Shown: positions 32,060 to 43,445, numbered from the stretch's first letter. The stretch is 64,000 nt of DNA from Lucinisca nassula (GCA_963580285.1 OY757021.1:94165221-94229220), one strand, 5' to 3'. Notes: a model not told the origin generated them from the letters alone. Made by a program: numbers and translations.

Positions 32060-34610
32060 ACAAGATGTGTTTGTGAAACACGAACATGTCCCCGGGCATG
32101 GTCATTTTTTATTCAAAGTTGCTCACAGTTCAAGATTTTTGTTTGTGTGGGAAGCCCTTGACACAAGAAACTTACATGCCAAATATGAAAGCTCTATCTT
32201 AAACAGTTCAAAAGTTATGAACAATAATAATTTTTTTCTTTAAAGTAGGTCAAGGTCACAGGTAAAAATAAATTGCATGAATGTAAAGCTCTTGTCACAA
32301 GGAACCTACATGCCAAATATTAAGGCTCTATCTTAAACGGTTCAAAAGTTATGAACAATTTTATTTTTTCTTTTAAGTAGGTCAAAGGTCAAGGTTATGG
32401 TCCAAACATTTGCATGAATGAAAAGCTCTAATCACAGGGAACCTACATGCCAAATATGAAAGCTCTATCCCAAACGGTTCGAAAGTTATGACAAAAAATG
32501 TTTATTTTTTTAAGTAGGTCAAAGTCACAGGTCAAAATTTTTGCACGACTGTAAAGCGTTTGTCACAAGGAACCTACATGCTAAGTATGAAGGCTGTATC
32601 TCAAACAGTTCAAAAGTTATGAATAATGTTAACTTTTTCTTTTATGTAGGTCAAAGGTCAAGGTCACAGGTCAATTTTGTTTTGTGTGAATGTAAAGTTC
32701 TTGTCAAAAGGAACATACATGCAAAATATGAAGGCTCTATCTCAAACCATTCAAAAGTTATGAATAATGTTATTTTTTATTTTAAGTAGGTCAAAGGTCA
32801 AGGTCACAGGTCAAAATTCCTTGCATGAATGTAAAGCTTTTGTCACAAGGAACATACAGTTGAACCTGCGGGGGCGACCACCTGTCTTAAGCGATTTCCT
32901 GTCTTGAACGACCGTCATGCAATCTTCCCGAGCGATTTTCAATGTTAAATTACCTGTCCTGAGCGCCCACCTGCCCAATGCGACCAACGACCACTTAAAA
33001 CTTGTCCAAATTGTAAAATTTCCCTGCCTTGTGCGACCAAATAAGTTTACTGTGACACCGGAAGATCAACCGGTGCGCCAGTACAAATAATTACCTCACT
33101 TCATATTGTCTTTGGAAACCAAAATTATGACACTGGTTATGACAAGTGCGTGGATTAAAATTAATTGTTTGCCAATTATAATCGATACATGCGCTGATTG
33201 ACGCTAATTGAATTGTTTGGTCATAATGCGTGACGCGACTTAGCGTTTGAATAGGCGCGAAAATATACCGAACGAATTACGGCCGTCTCGGCAAACTATC
33301 ATTCCGACTTGTATCGGCGGCTCGGTAAACTGCCACCAAGACTTGTATCGGCGTCACGGCAAACTACTATCACGAGTTGAACATATTTGTGTAGTCTATT
33401 TTTAATTGTTTCATCTTTAAACACCTTATTTCCAAAATCTTTTGAATTCATAGTTTTCACATTATCATACATTTAAATTAATAGTCATTTTTTTATTCGT
33501 TTTAAAATAACCTTTTAGAAGCAGCACTTTTTTGTAGATAAATGCATATATTTCAACAATGATCTCATAAGTTGCATAGTGTGATTTAAAAAAAAGAAAG
33601 AAAAAAAAACATCTTGATTTATCCTCCCTGCCTTAAGAGACCACCTGTCTTGAGAGACCACTTTTTGTTTTTCCCAAAGGTGGTCTCTCAAGACAGGTTT
33701 GACTGTACATGCTAAATATGAAGGCTGTATCTCAAACGGTTCAAAGTTATGAAGGCTGTATCTCAAACGGTTCTAAAGTTATGACCAATGTTAACTTTTT
33801 CTTTTATGTAGGTCAAAGGTCAAGGTCACAGGTAAAAATTTTTTGTGTGAATGTAAAGCTCTTGTCACAAGGAACCTACATGCAAAATATGAAGGCTCTA
33901 TCTCAAACCGTTAAAATGTTATGACCAAAATGTTATTTTTTTTATTTTAAGTAGGTCAAAGGTCAAGGTCACAGGTCAAATTTTTTTGCATGAATGTAAA
34001 GCTTTTGTCACAAGGAACATACATGCTAAATATGAAGGCTGTATCTCAAGTGGTTCAAAAGTTATGACCAATGTTATTTTTTTTCTTTTAAGTAGGTCAA
34101 AGGTCAATGTCACAGGTCAAATTTTTTTGCATGAATGTGAAGGTCTTGTCACAAGGAACCTACACGCAAAATATGAAGGCTCTATCTCAAACCGTTCAAA
34201 AGTTATGACCAAAATGTTATTTTTTATTTTAAGTAGGTCAAAGGTCAAAGTCACAGGTCAAATTTTTTTGCATGAATGTAAAGCTTTTGTCACAAGGAAC
34301 ATACATGCTAAATATGAAGGCTGTATCTCAAGTGGTTCAAAAGTTATGACCTATGTTATTTTTTTCTTTTTAGTAGGTCAAAGGTCAAGGTCAAGGTCAC
34401 AGGTCAATTTTTTTTGCATGAATGTGAAAGTCTTGTCACAAGGAACCTTCTGGCCAAATATGAAAGCTCTATATCAAACGGTTCAAAAGTTATGGCCAAC
34501 GTTAAAGTTGTCCACGTACAAACCAACAAAACAACAAACCTACAAACCAACAAACAAACAAACAGACAGGGCAAAAACAATATGTCCCCGCTATCGCTAA
34601 CGGGGACATA
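32060..34610 (+). mobile_element. Helentron-like element HL6
   Basis: It starts ACAAGATGTGTTTGTGAAACAC (5' hairpin), then CATGTCCCCG; it ends TGTCCCCGCTATCGCTAACG and GGGACATA. The core is about eleven units of 136-142 bases with GTCACAAGGAACCTACATGC and GGTTCAAAAGTTATGA. Most units carry a run of AGGTCA half-sites, e.g. 32648-32673, 32788-32813, 33953-33978 and 34375-34406. A pogo-like element interrupts it at 32857-33705. The flanks are A and A; an ACAA microsatellite precedes the 3' hairpin. Confidence 0.8.
32857..33705. mobile_element. pogo/Tigger-like element P2 in HL6
   Basis: The ends CAGTTGAACCTGCGG and the inverse of GACAGGTTTGACTG are flanked by TA on both sides (32855-32856, 33706-33707). 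The neighbouring repeat units read GGAACATACATGCTAAATAT without the insertion, so the empty site is known and TA was duplicated. The inner ends carry repeated GACCACCTGTCTTAAG/GAGA blocks. No transposase frame is visible in 849 bases. Confidence 0.85.
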
Positions 34611-34904
34611 AAAAGAAACTTTGATCCAGAGAAGCAAACTGTTTTCTTAATATGATGACCCCATTTTTAGATTTTAGTTACCAGTTGTTCCAGAGGAGCA
34701 AATGTGTAGACCCCTATTTGTGGGGCTAAGCTTCCATTTACTTAAGGGCAATAAATTATTTTCATTCAATGGCAGACCCCCACCCAAGCTTTTTGAGGGA
34801 CTCAGTTTCTAGTCAGTTTCACTAACCACACTTTTCCTGGGCACGCTTAGCCAGTATGTGTGCAGTCTTTTGCATCACCCTGTTGAATCAGTTATTGAAT
34901 TTCA

Positions 34905-34989
34905 GAAAAGTTGGAACAAGATGATGCTCATGCAACTGCAGTTAATGCAGACTTTGATCAGCAGCAGAATACATCTGACATGTGTTCAT
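34905..34989 (+). CDS. Candidate terminal exon, unassigned
   Basis: After an acceptor-like TTATTGAATTTCAG the plus strand reads KLEQDDAHATAVNADFDQQQ and NTSDM, then meets M4. If the MITE is removed with an ATGTG duplication, a TGA follows at once. The composition looks protein-like (acidic, no repeat), but there is no partner exon and no recognised family. It could be chance. Confidence 0.25.
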
Positions 34990-35273
34990 TACGATAACAC
35001 ACCCTTGCGATATAGTGCAATTTTTACATCTCCAAAATGGCTACTTTTCTTACGAAAATCTATGATATTTTTCTCATTTATACTGCAAACATAGGTTGTG
35101 GGTTCTCGTTAGAACCGCCTCATTGAGGCGGTTCTAACGAGTACCCACAACCTATGTCTTGGAGCAGAAATAAGAAAAATATTGTTTACCCCCCTAAACC
35201 CCAGTTTTCTCTATATAAAGTGGGGTGTAAGGGGGTGTTCATTTCACGGACTTGTTCACGTGATGTGAAGTTG
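34978..35273 (-). mobile_element. M4 hairpin MITE, full copy
   Basis: The reverse orientation of the 30511 copy. The centre at 35093-35156 is a perfect palindrome with arms CATAGGTTGTGGGT and GTTAGAACCGCCTCA. A possible ATGTG duplication flanks it. Confidence 0.75.
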
Positions 35274-35576
35274 CCAAGAACTTTCTAAAGATTACAAAAT
35301 ACACCTTGTAGTGAGGATTTATGATATTTCTATGCGTTGTTGTGTTTTTTGTTTTGTTTTGAAATTTATTATTTTCTTCTAGTTAATTCTCTTCAAATAT
35401 TCTTGTATTTCTAAATATGTGCTCAGATGAATATAAATTTTCTGTTTGCCTGCTTCCCCTGTTTTAAGAGATTTCTAACTTCTGTCATTAAGTGATGAGA
35501 TATGAGATCTAGCTGATTATTTTCTTCAAGAAAACTAAGAGCTTTCATTCTAAAGCATAAGGGAACGGCAATGAAA

Positions 35577-35863
35577 ACAAGAGCTCCGCAAGCGGGGCAT
35601 TATGCGCCCATAGCAAGTTAATATTTTTTGGACTGAAACCTTGAAACAATAAGAATTGCTCCATATCATGGTCTAACTATATATCAAGTTTCAGCTTGAT
35701 CGGATCTAAATTGTAGGAGGAGTTAGCCGGAAATGAAAATGTCTACAGATATTTTCGAAGTGTTATACTAACATAAATATTTGGTTGACCACCCTCTCTA
35801 AACCATATGCACTGCTCCACATCAAGATTTTGCTAGATGGAATGTTACCGTAACCTCAAAACA
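35577..35863 (+). mobile_element. Helentron-like element HL7, 5' fragment
   Basis: It starts ACAAGAGCTCCGCAAGCGGGG (5' hairpin), then GCATTATGCGCCCATA. About one and a half core units are present before HL8 sequence begins. GGGCGCCATA at about 36490-36500 may be its distant 3' motif. Confidence 0.5.
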
Positions 35864-36262
35864 ACTAGAATTTGTTTTTCTACAAAAACACAGATGTCTC
35901 CCCCGTTTTTGACTGCTAAGTATAACCTTGACATTGGAGGTATTGAGCTGGGTCTTGTGTGCAACACATCATCTAATGAAGATGAACATTTCTGCATAGT
36001 AACTTTAAAAATGTTCATAGAAAAATAAAAAAGTTATTGGCCGTAAACAAAAAAAGCACTTTTTTACCTTTGACCTCTAAGTATGGCATTGACCTTTGCG
36101 GTACAACACATCGTCTCATGATGGTTAACATTTCTGCCAAGTGATTTCATAATCCATCAAAGAATAAGGAAGTTAATGACTGTCCTTTTTTTTACCTTTG
36201 ACCTCTAGGTATGACCTTGACATTGGAGGTATGGACCTTGGTCTTGCACATGACTCATGGTC
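35864..36262 (+). mobile_element. Helentron-like element HL8, 5' fragment
   Basis: It starts ACTAGAATTTGTTTTTCTAC and GATGTCTCCCCCG, exactly as the inverse of the right end of the full copy at 55520-57742. Two to three core units follow, with CTTTGACCTCTAAGTATG. Confidence 0.65.
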
Positions 36263-36851
36263 CAACTTTCAAGCCTCTAGCTCCAATAGTTTTTGAGATA
36301 TCTTGCTGACAAGATTTTATTATTAAAAAAAATTCAAAGGGCAATAACTCTTGAAAGGGGCATAATCCGGATGAGAAAAAAAATACACGTCAGCTTATTT
36401 TCCATTAGGAATGCATATATGAAATTTCAAAACCATAGCATACACAGTTCTTAAGTTATGCTATGCATCACTTTTAGCATTCATTACAATGGGCGCCATA
36501 CCATTGTCTGTGTATGTCATACTTGCAGTTACTGTTATAGATAAGGTTGTTGTGTGGGAGTTACGTTGGATTATGGATTTGGCGGTTTTGTGACCACGAA
36601 CATTTTTCTGTGTTGATAAAATTGAAAACCACATTTATTTGTCAATTCTGTCCTACATCCATACTGGCGTGGTGGCAGCGGGTTTCAACCTACTCCTTCA
36701 TTACAAGAGATGCAGTTCTTGTGTTAATCTCACTCCAGAACTTCGACAGTTTACCGGTCTTGGTTTGACGAGCGGTTCAAAAACAGAACTGTTTATATAC
36801 ATGTGGTAACATTTCAGTAGTTAACAAAGTTACTAAATCAACACTCACAGA
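36263..36851. other. Retrotransposon 5' leader and possible unpaired LTR
   Basis: Up to about 36500 this is repeat sequence. A region beginning TGTCTGTGTATGTCAT (36506) and ending near CCTACATCCA (36661) has the TG...CA form and size of a short LTR. It is followed by TGGCGTGGTGGCAGCGGG, a possible primer-binding site. No second copy of it was found to the right of the pol gene, so the LTR call is unconfirmed. Confidence 0.35.
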
Positions 36852-39155
36852 ATGGCTGTTCGTGCACCCAAACAATGGGCTCTGACCAAAAATGAAACTA
36901 TAACTTCATTTGAGGCATGGAGACAGAACTTACAGTACACATTGTCTCTAGATCCAAATTTCGCCACATTCCTTATGGATAGCTCAACTTGGCTAAAGAA
37001 AACTTCTACTAATCCTCTTCGGGGCTTAACTGATGATACAGAAGCCGTCCCAGAAGCTTCAAGACGGACTGCAGCCCAGAAATTCACACATTTAGAGCTA
37101 ATGCTTGGACAAATAGCAAATTATTGTCCCATTATATCTCGAAACACCATTGTAAAGAACTCAACATCTGTAACGCAAATCTGGCAGTCCATACGTCTAC
37201 ACTTCGGCTTTCAGTCCACAGGATCACACTTTCTGGACTTTAATAGCATCCACTTGGAACCAGGAGAACGTCCTGAGGATCTCTACCAGAGACTTATAAG
37301 TTTCGTGGAAGACAGCTTATTGAAATCTGATGGCTCGATCCGCCATCATGGCGAGGTTCCGGATACTGATGAGGACTTATCTCCAACTCTGGAAAATTTC
37401 ATTGTCCTCACGTGGTTAAGACTTATTCACCCTGATTTACCTACATTAGTAAAACAACGGTACGGTACAGAACTAAGGTCTCAGACGCTGTCATCAATTA
37501 AACCTGAAATATCACAGGCTTTGGATAGTCTACTTGAGGAAATTCATGCTTCAGCAGAGTCAAAAGTTTTAAGATCTGCTATTGGTGCATTCAAAGCTGA
37601 ATCAACGCAAAAAACGAGGAGTCGCGCTGTGTGTCCTTTGTGCAAACAGGCTGGTCGTTCCTCTTTTCAGCATTTCTTAAGTAAGTGCAAGTACTTGCCT
37701 GAGACTGACAAAAAGTACTTAAATAAGATTCGACAAACAATGGAGTTCGCCGATGATAGTAGTGATAGCAGTGAGTCATTTCAGGTTGAGACTTCCGACG
37801 ATTCCCAACCTCCAATCCATAATCTTCGAGTTATATCTACTTCACGTCGTGTTATTACAAAACAGTCCCCGCAGATAAAAGTATTCTATAAACATTATCC
37901 ACTCCAGTTAATCTTAGACACTGGCGCAGAGGTTTCAATGATAAAGGCTTCTATAGCCAAACACATTGGTGCTACTATAACCAAAAGTAGTCAGAAAGCT
38001 TTACAAGCAGACGGGGTAACCCCTTTATCAATCGCTGGTGAAACATGTTTACTTTTGTCTCGTGACAACATTGAGCTTAAACTCGAAGCTCTGGTGGTTA
38101 ATGACCTTGACATTGACATTTTAGCCGGTATTCCATTCATGACTATCAATGACATTACATTACGCCCTTCAAAGCAACAGATCGTAGTCGGTGATTCTGC
38201 TGTGGTCTACTACGGCTCAACCCTAACCGACTCATCCTTGAATCGTATCCGTCGTACCCAAGCTGTTGTCCTGAGGTCTCCAAGCACGTCTGTTGTCTGG
38301 CCTGGGGATTATTATGAATTCAACATTCCTCAAGAGTTTGGACTTGAAAGAGATTGTACCATTTCCGTTGAGTCCCGTCCAGACACTACAAAGTATCCTA
38401 AAAGCTGGCCCCATCCTCAGTTGGTAGAAGTTATAGGTGGCACGGTCCGTATTTTAAATGACATGGAAGAGCCCCAAGTCGTTCACAAAAATGAACACTT
38501 TTGTCAAGTCCGTCAGACAACTGAGTCATGTCCTATCGCTACTGATAGTTGCCCTCCTGTAGTTACTCTACATGCCAAGCCATTAGCGTCATATCATTCG
38601 GATATAGTTCAGCTAGATCCTGACAATATTTTATCTGATGGCATCCGATCTAAGTTCAGAACCTTACTACATGAGTATGATGAGGTGTTTGATCCCAAAT
38701 TTAGTACATATAATGGCTTATTCGGTCATTTTGAAGCTGTCATTAATATGGGTCCTACTCAACCCCCACAGCGCAAAGGCAAGGTTCCCCAATATGCACG
38801 AGATAAGTTAGTTGAGTTACAACAGAGATTTGATGATTTAGAGGCTCAAGGGGTTTTTAAGCGTCCGGAAGACGTTGGAGTTACAGCTGAGTACCTCAAT
38901 CCATCATTCTTAGTAAAAAAGCCGTCAGGTGGTTACCGTCTTGTAACTGCATTCACCGATGTTGGCCGTTACAGCAAGCCCCAACCCTCGTTAATGTCCG
39001 ACGTCGATTCTACACTACGTACGATTGCAAAATGGAGATATATTATACACAGTGATCTGACTAGTGCTTTTTATCAGATTCCCCTTGCCAGGCAGTCAAT
39101 GAAGTATTGTGGGGTCGCTACTCCTTTTCGCGGTGTCCGTGTATACACACGTTGA
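36852..39155 (+). CDS. Gag-protease-RT (N-terminal part) of LTR retrotransposon
   Basis: A 767-residue frame. Residues about 1-250 look like a Gag (helical, with HFGFQSTGSHFLDFNS and EDLYQRLISF). A CX2CX9HX4C zinc knuckle follows at 261-279 (CPLCKQAGRSSFQHFLSKC). The aspartic protease has its LDTGA motif at 355-359 (D356), with ILAGIPF further on. The reverse transcriptase begins near 640; PSFLVKKPSGGYRLV and the first catalytic aspartate in IHSDLTSAFYQIPL (D735) are visible. The frame ends at a TGA in the RGVRVYTR region, before the second catalytic motif. The start is the first ATG after the leader. The stop falls inside a conserved domain, so it is more likely a mutation than a designed terminator; read-through or a polymorphism is possible. 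Confidence 0.85.
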   Translation: MAVRAPKQWALTKNETITSFEAWRQNLQYTLSLDPNFATFLMDSSTWLKKTSTNPLRGLTDDTEAVPEASRRTAAQKFTHLELMLGQIANYCPIISRNTIVKNSTSVTQIWQSIRLHFGFQSTGSHFLDFNSIHLEPGERPEDLYQRLISFVEDSLLKSDGSIRHHGEVPDTDEDLSPTLENFIVLTWLRLIHPDLPTLVKQRYGTELRSQTLSSIKPEISQALDSLLEEIHASAESKVLRSAIGAFKAESTQKTRSRAVCPLCKQAGRSSFQHFLSKCKYLPETDKKYLNKIRQTMEFADDSSDSSESFQVETSDDSQPPIHNLRVISTSRRVITKQSPQIKVFYKHYPLQLILDTGAEVSMIKASIAKHIGATITKSSQKALQADGVTPLSIAGETCLLLSRDNIELKLEALVVNDLDIDILAGIPFMTINDITLRPSKQQIVVGDSAVVYYGSTLTDSSLNRIRRTQAVVLRSPSTSVVWPGDYYEFNIPQEFGLERDCTISVESRPDTTKYPKSWPHPQLVEVIGGTVRILNDMEEPQVVHKNEHFCQVRQTTESCPIATDSCPPVVTLHAKPLASYHSDIVQLDPDNILSDGIRSKFRTLLHEYDEVFDPKFSTYNGLFGHFEAVINMGPTQPPQRKGKVPQYARDKLVELQQRFDDLEAQGVFKRPEDVGVTAEYLNPSFLVKKPSGGYRLVTAFTDVGRYSKPQPSLMSDVDSTLRTIAKWRYIIHSDLTSAFYQIPLARQSMKYCGVATPFRGVRVYTR

Positions 39156-39158
39156 GCT

Positions 39159-41660
39159 ATGGGCATGCCCGGCTCAGAGACTGCACTTGAGGAATTGATG
39201 TGCCGCGTATTAGGTGATCTTTTGCAGGATGGCATCGTTGCCAAACTAGCAGATGACTTGTATTGTGGTGGAAATACCCCTGAAGATCTCCTTCATAATT
39301 GGGAAAGGGTCCTTCAGGTTCTCCGTAGGGCAAACTTACGCCTAGCTGCTTCAAAAACCATAATAAGTCCTCGTTCCACAACAATTCTAGGTTGGGTTTG
39401 GGATCAAGGCACGTTATCAGCAAGTCCTCATCGCATTGCTGTCCTTTCTAGTTGCCCTCCACCTGATAACGTGCGCGGACTTCGCTCGTTCATTGGGGCA
39501 TACAAAGTTCTTAGCCGAGTTTTGCCTAATTGCTCCCAAATCATATCTGATCTTGACAATGCTGTCGCAGGTAAAAAATCACAAGATCCCATTTCCTGGA
39601 CAGACGAGTTATCGCACTGTTTTCAAAATGCCCAAAAGTCCCTATCAAAGCACAGCAGCATTACCTTGCCTCACCCTGAGGACCAGTTATGGATCGTTAC
39701 TGACGGTTCGGTTTCAAAGCGCGGATTAGGTGCTACGCTTTATATTTCACGCAACAACAAATTATTGCTTGCTGGATTTTTCAGTGCAAAGTTAAGGAAA
39801 CACCAGATCACGTGGTTGCCATGTGAAATCGAGGCTTTATGCATTGCTGCTGCTGTGAAACACTTTAGCCCCTTCATCATCCAGTCAAAGCTCAGTACTT
39901 GTGTTCTAACTGATAACAAACCTTGCGTCCAGGCTATTGATAAGTTAGCACGTGGTGAGTTTTCATCAAGTCCACGTGTCACATCTTTTTTATCCACTGT
40001 AAGTAGATATCAAGTAAGCGTACGTCACTTGAAGGGTTCTGCCAATGTCCCCTCAGATTTTGCCAGCCGCAATGCACCAGAGTGTATCGAACCACACTGT
40101 CAAATTTGCAACTTCATCATACAAACAGAAGATTCTGTTGTTCGTCCCATAACCTCAGAAAAGATGGCCGACAATAAGATACGTTTACCATTCACCACTC
40201 GTTCATCTTGGCTAGAGATACAGTCAGACTGTGCTGATCTTCGTCGCACTTGTGCCCACTTAAAGCAAGGTACCCGCCCCTCTAAAAAAATAACCAATGC
40301 TAAGGACGTAAAACGTTATCTTGCTGTAGCATCCGTCGCTAAAGATGGACTCCTTGTTGTTCCTCGTAACGACCCATTAGCAACCACAAAAGAACTTATA
40401 ATAGTTCCCCGATCTGTGGTTCATGGCCTAGCTACTGCCCTTCATCTTAAGCTCGACCATCCTTCCAAAAGTCAGCTTCAATTAGTAATGAAGCGCCATT
40501 TCTATGCCCTTGATTTGACCAGCGCTATTCAACATGTCACTGATACGTGTCACGTTTGTTCCTCATTACAGAAGTTTCCTGAGTCACTAGTAGCCCAGTC
40601 CACTGACGATCCACCTGAAGCTATCGGTATGTCCTTCGCAAGTGATGTACTGAAACAGAACCGTCAGTTAATTTTGGTTCTTAGAGAAACAGTTTCTTCC
40701 TATACTGTTGCTTGCCTTATAGATAATGAGAAACATGACACTCTTCGCGATGCGTTAGCTCGTTTATGTATGGAACTTCACCCTTTAGATGCTCCAAATG
40801 CAGTTATAAGAGTAGACCCAGCTCCAGGATTTATTGCTTTAAAAGATGACCCTACCCTGAAGCAGCTCCATATTTCACTCGAAATTGGCCGTGTAAAAAA
40901 TGTTAATAAAAATCCCGTGGCAGAAAAGGCAGTTTCTGAATTGCAAGATGAGATGTTGCGTCAAAAACCTGGTGGAGGTCCCGTTTCCAATTTAGAGCTT
41001 GCTACAGCCGTCGCAAGATTAAACTCACGCATTAGATACTCGGGTTTATCTGCGCGTGAAATCTGGACCCAACGCAATCAATTCACCCACGAACAGCTTC
41101 CCATTTCAGACAGAGAAATAATTATTCAACAACATAAGAATCGCATTCAAAACCACCCATACAGCATGGCCTCCAAACATACTAGTCGCAAAATCTTACC
41201 AACTCAACCTATAGCCGTTGGTGATCTCGTCTATCTGTACTCTGATAAAGACAAGTCCCGCGCTCGCAACCGTTATATAGTCGTTTCCCTTGATGGTGAC
41301 TGGTGCTACGTCAAAAAATTTGTGGGCAATCAGCTTCGTGCTTCCTCTTACAAGGTAAAAATTTCAGAGTGTTATCTGGTAGCCAGTGAAAAGACCTGGT
41401 CACTCCCCATGAATTATCCTGATAATAGCGATTCTGAAGACGAGGTTGACGGAATTTTACCCTGCCCCAAACCCCCGGATCCGGCAGAGATACCATTTAT
41501 ACTTTCCCAGCCTGCAGACCTTCCTATCTCTGAAGGTCACGATACGTTCAGTGGTAGTATCTCAGACAAATTATCAGAAAGTCCTATTTTAATGGGATCT
41601 CCACAGACTCATGATACCCCTCACGATCCTCTTGTGCCCCCTGTCCCATATAATGCATAA
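39159..41660 (+). CDS. RT (C-terminal part)-RNase H-integrase of LTR retrotransposon
   Basis: An 833-residue frame that continues the previous one without shift; the true protein start is upstream. The RT active site is LADD (31-33), with L where Y, F or V is usual. RNase H has its acids at D182 (VTDGS), E225 (CEIEAL) and D252 (LTDN). The integrase zinc-binding residues are H429/H434 and C464/C467 (CHVC), although the two histidines are unusually close. The catalytic triad D496 (FASD), D553 (RVDPAPG) and E589 (NPVAEKA) has exactly 35 residues between the last two, the DD35E spacing. A small barrel-like domain follows ([10 protein letters not shown] ... [15 protein letters not shown], about 690-750), then an acidic tail (SDSEDE). 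Apart from the TGA upstream nothing is broken. Confidence 0.88.
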   Translation: MGMPGSETALEELMCRVLGDLLQDGIVAKLADDLYCGGNTPEDLLHNWERVLQVLRRANLRLAASKTIISPRSTTILGWVWDQGTLSASPHRIAVLSSCPPPDNVRGLRSFIGAYKVLSRVLPNCSQIISDLDNAVAGKKSQDPISWTDELSHCFQNAQKSLSKHSSITLPHPEDQLWIVTDGSVSKRGLGATLYISRNNKLLLAGFFSAKLRKHQITWLPCEIEALCIAAAVKHFSPFIIQSKLSTCVLTDNKPCVQAIDKLARGEFSSSPRVTSFLSTVSRYQVSVRHLKGSANVPSDFASRNAPECIEPHCQICNFIIQTEDSVVRPITSEKMADNKIRLPFTTRSSWLEIQSDCADLRRTCAHLKQGTRPSKKITNAKDVKRYLAVASVAKDGLLVVPRNDPLATTKELIIVPRSVVHGLATALHLKLDHPSKSQLQLVMKRHFYALDLTSAIQHVTDTCHVCSSLQKFPESLVAQSTDDPPEAIGMSFASDVLKQNRQLILVLRETVSSYTVACLIDNEKHDTLRDALARLCMELHPLDAPNAVIRVDPAPGFIALKDDPTLKQLHISLEIGRVKNVNKNPVAEKAVSELQDEMLRQKPGGGPVSNLELATAVARLNSRIRYSGLSAREIWTQRNQFTHEQLPISDREIIIQQHKNRIQNHPYSMASKHTSRKILPTQPIAVGDLVYLYSDKDKSRARNRYIVVSLDGDWCYVKKFVGNQLRASSYKVKISECYLVASEKTWSLPMNYPDNSDSEDEVDGILPCPKPPDPAEIPFILSQPADLPISEGHDTFSGSISDKLSESPILMGSPQTHDTPHDPLVPPVPYNA

Positions 41661-41689
41661 AAAGTACGTAAAATTTGCCAGGGGCGCGC

Positions 41690-43445
41690 TTCGTTACGCG
41701 TAACAAACGTAACAAAGAGATTATATAGGGAAAAACACTCTGCACCTCATTTGGACCGTAACGAGCAAAAATCTGGGGCACATTTTCTCCCAACGTAACG
41801 TAACAAACGTAACAAAGGAAATATATAGAGAAAAAACACTCTGCACCTCATTTGGACCGTAACGAGCGTAACAAAGATATTCTTTGACATGCCTTTGTTA
41901 CATAATGAGCGTAACGAGCAAAAATTTGGGGCACATTTTCTTCCACCGTAACGTAACAAATGTAATGAAGGTAATATATAGGGAAAAAACACTCTGCACC
42001 TCATTTGGACTGTAACGAGCGTAACAAGGATATTCTTGGACATGCCTTTGTTACATAACGAGCGTAACGAGCAAAAATTTGGGGCACATTTTCTTCCACC
42101 GTAACGTAACAAACGTAACGAAGGTAATATATAGGGAAAAAACACTCTGCACCTCATTTGGACTGTAACGAGCGTAACAAGGATATTCTTGGACATGTCA
42201 TCGTTACGTAACGAGCGTAACGAGCAAAAAACTGGGGCACATTTTCTCCCAACGTAACGTAACAAATGTAACGAAGGTAATATATAGGGAAAAAACACTC
42301 TGCACCTCATTTGGACTGTAACAAGCGTAACAAGGATATTCTTGGACATGTCTTCGTAACGTAACGAGCAAAAATCTGGGGCACATTTTCTCCCAACGTA
42401 ACGTAACAAATGTAACGAAGGTAATATATAGGGAAAAAACACTCTGCACTTCATTTGGACTGTAACAAGCGTCACAAGGATATTCTTGGACATGTCATCG
42501 TTACGTAACGAGCGTAACGAGCAAAAATCTGGGGCACATTTTCTCCCAACGTAACGTAACAAATGTAACGAAGGTAATATATAGGGAAAAAACACTCTGC
42601 ACTTCATTTGGACTGTAACGAGCGTAACAAGGATATTCTTGGACATGACATCGTTACGTAACGAGCGTAACGAGCAAAAATCTGGGGCACATTTTCTCCC
42701 AACGTAACGTAACAAACGTAACGAAGGAAATATATAGGGAAAAAACACTCTGCACCTCATTTGGACCGTAACGAGCGTAACCAGGATATTCTTGGACATG
42801 CCTTCGTTACGTAACAAGCGTAACGAGCAAATATTTGGGGCATATTTTCTTCCAACGTAACGTAACAAACGTAACGAAGGAAATATATAGGGAAAAATCA
42901 CTCTGCACCTCATTTGGACCGTAATGAGCGTAACAAGGATATTCTTGGACATGTCTTCATTACGTGACGAGTGTAACGAGCAAAAATCTGGGGAACATTT
43001 CTCCCAAAGTAACGTAACAAATGTAACAAAGGAAATATATTGGGAACAAAACACTGTGCACCTCATTTGGACCGTAACGAGCGTAACAAGGATATTCTTG
43101 GACATGTCATTGTTACGTAACGAACAAACTTCTGGGCCACATTTTCTCCCAACGTAACGTAACAAACGTAATGAAGGAAATATATAGGGAAAAAACACTC
43201 TGCAACTCATTTGGACCGTATCAAGCATAACAAGGATATTCTTGGACATGTCTCTGTTACATAACGAGCAAAAATCTAGGGCACATTTTCTCCCAACTTA
43301 ACGTAACAAATGTATTGAAGGAAATATAGAGGGAAAAACACTCTGCACCTCATTTGGACCGTATCGGGTGTAACCCGGATATTCTTGGACATGGCTTTGT
43401 TACGTAACCAGAGTAAAATTCTGGGGCACATTTACTCCCATGCCC
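41690..43445. repeat. Tandem array, about 152-base unit, some 11 units
   Basis: The unit holds CGTAACGTAACAAACGTAAC, AATATATAGGGAAAAAACAC, CTCTGCACCTCATTTGG and GATATTCTTGGACATG. It is rich in ACGT/CGTTACG, unlike the surrounding DNA. It starts directly behind the retrotransposon. Because the unit is close to a multiple of three, one minus-strand frame stays open for 500 codons (43249-41747). Confidence 0.9.
41747..43249 (-). other. Long open frame across the tandem array
   Basis: 500 codons made of about ten repeats of a roughly 50-residue unit (MSKNILVTLVTVQMRCRVFF ... LRLLRYVGRKCAPDFCSL). It has no recognised domain, and its openness follows from the repeat length. I annotate it as a probable by-product, not a gene; the hydrophobic FFPYIFPSLRLLRY segment recurs in each unit. 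Confidence 0.3.

Larger units (their letters stand above)
36852..41660 (+). mobile_element. Ty3/Gypsy-like LTR retrotransposon coding region
   Basis: Gag-like region, zinc knuckle, aspartic protease, reverse transcriptase, RNase H and integrase follow in that order, which is the Ty3/Gypsy order (Copia has integrase before the transcriptase). All are in one frame, broken by one TGA at 39153-39155. There is no envelope frame. The 3' LTR was not found; a tandem array starts within about 40 bases of the final stop. Confidence 0.85.

Noticed and set aside
33986..34600. 204-codon plus frame
   Set aside because: It lies in the HL6 core and repeats HAKYEGCIS-type peptides with the unit; no domain.
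36852..41660. Endogenous retrovirus with envelope
   Set aside because: No envelope-like frame with signal peptide or membrane anchor follows pol; the domain order and content fit a Ty3/Gypsy-type retrotransposon.
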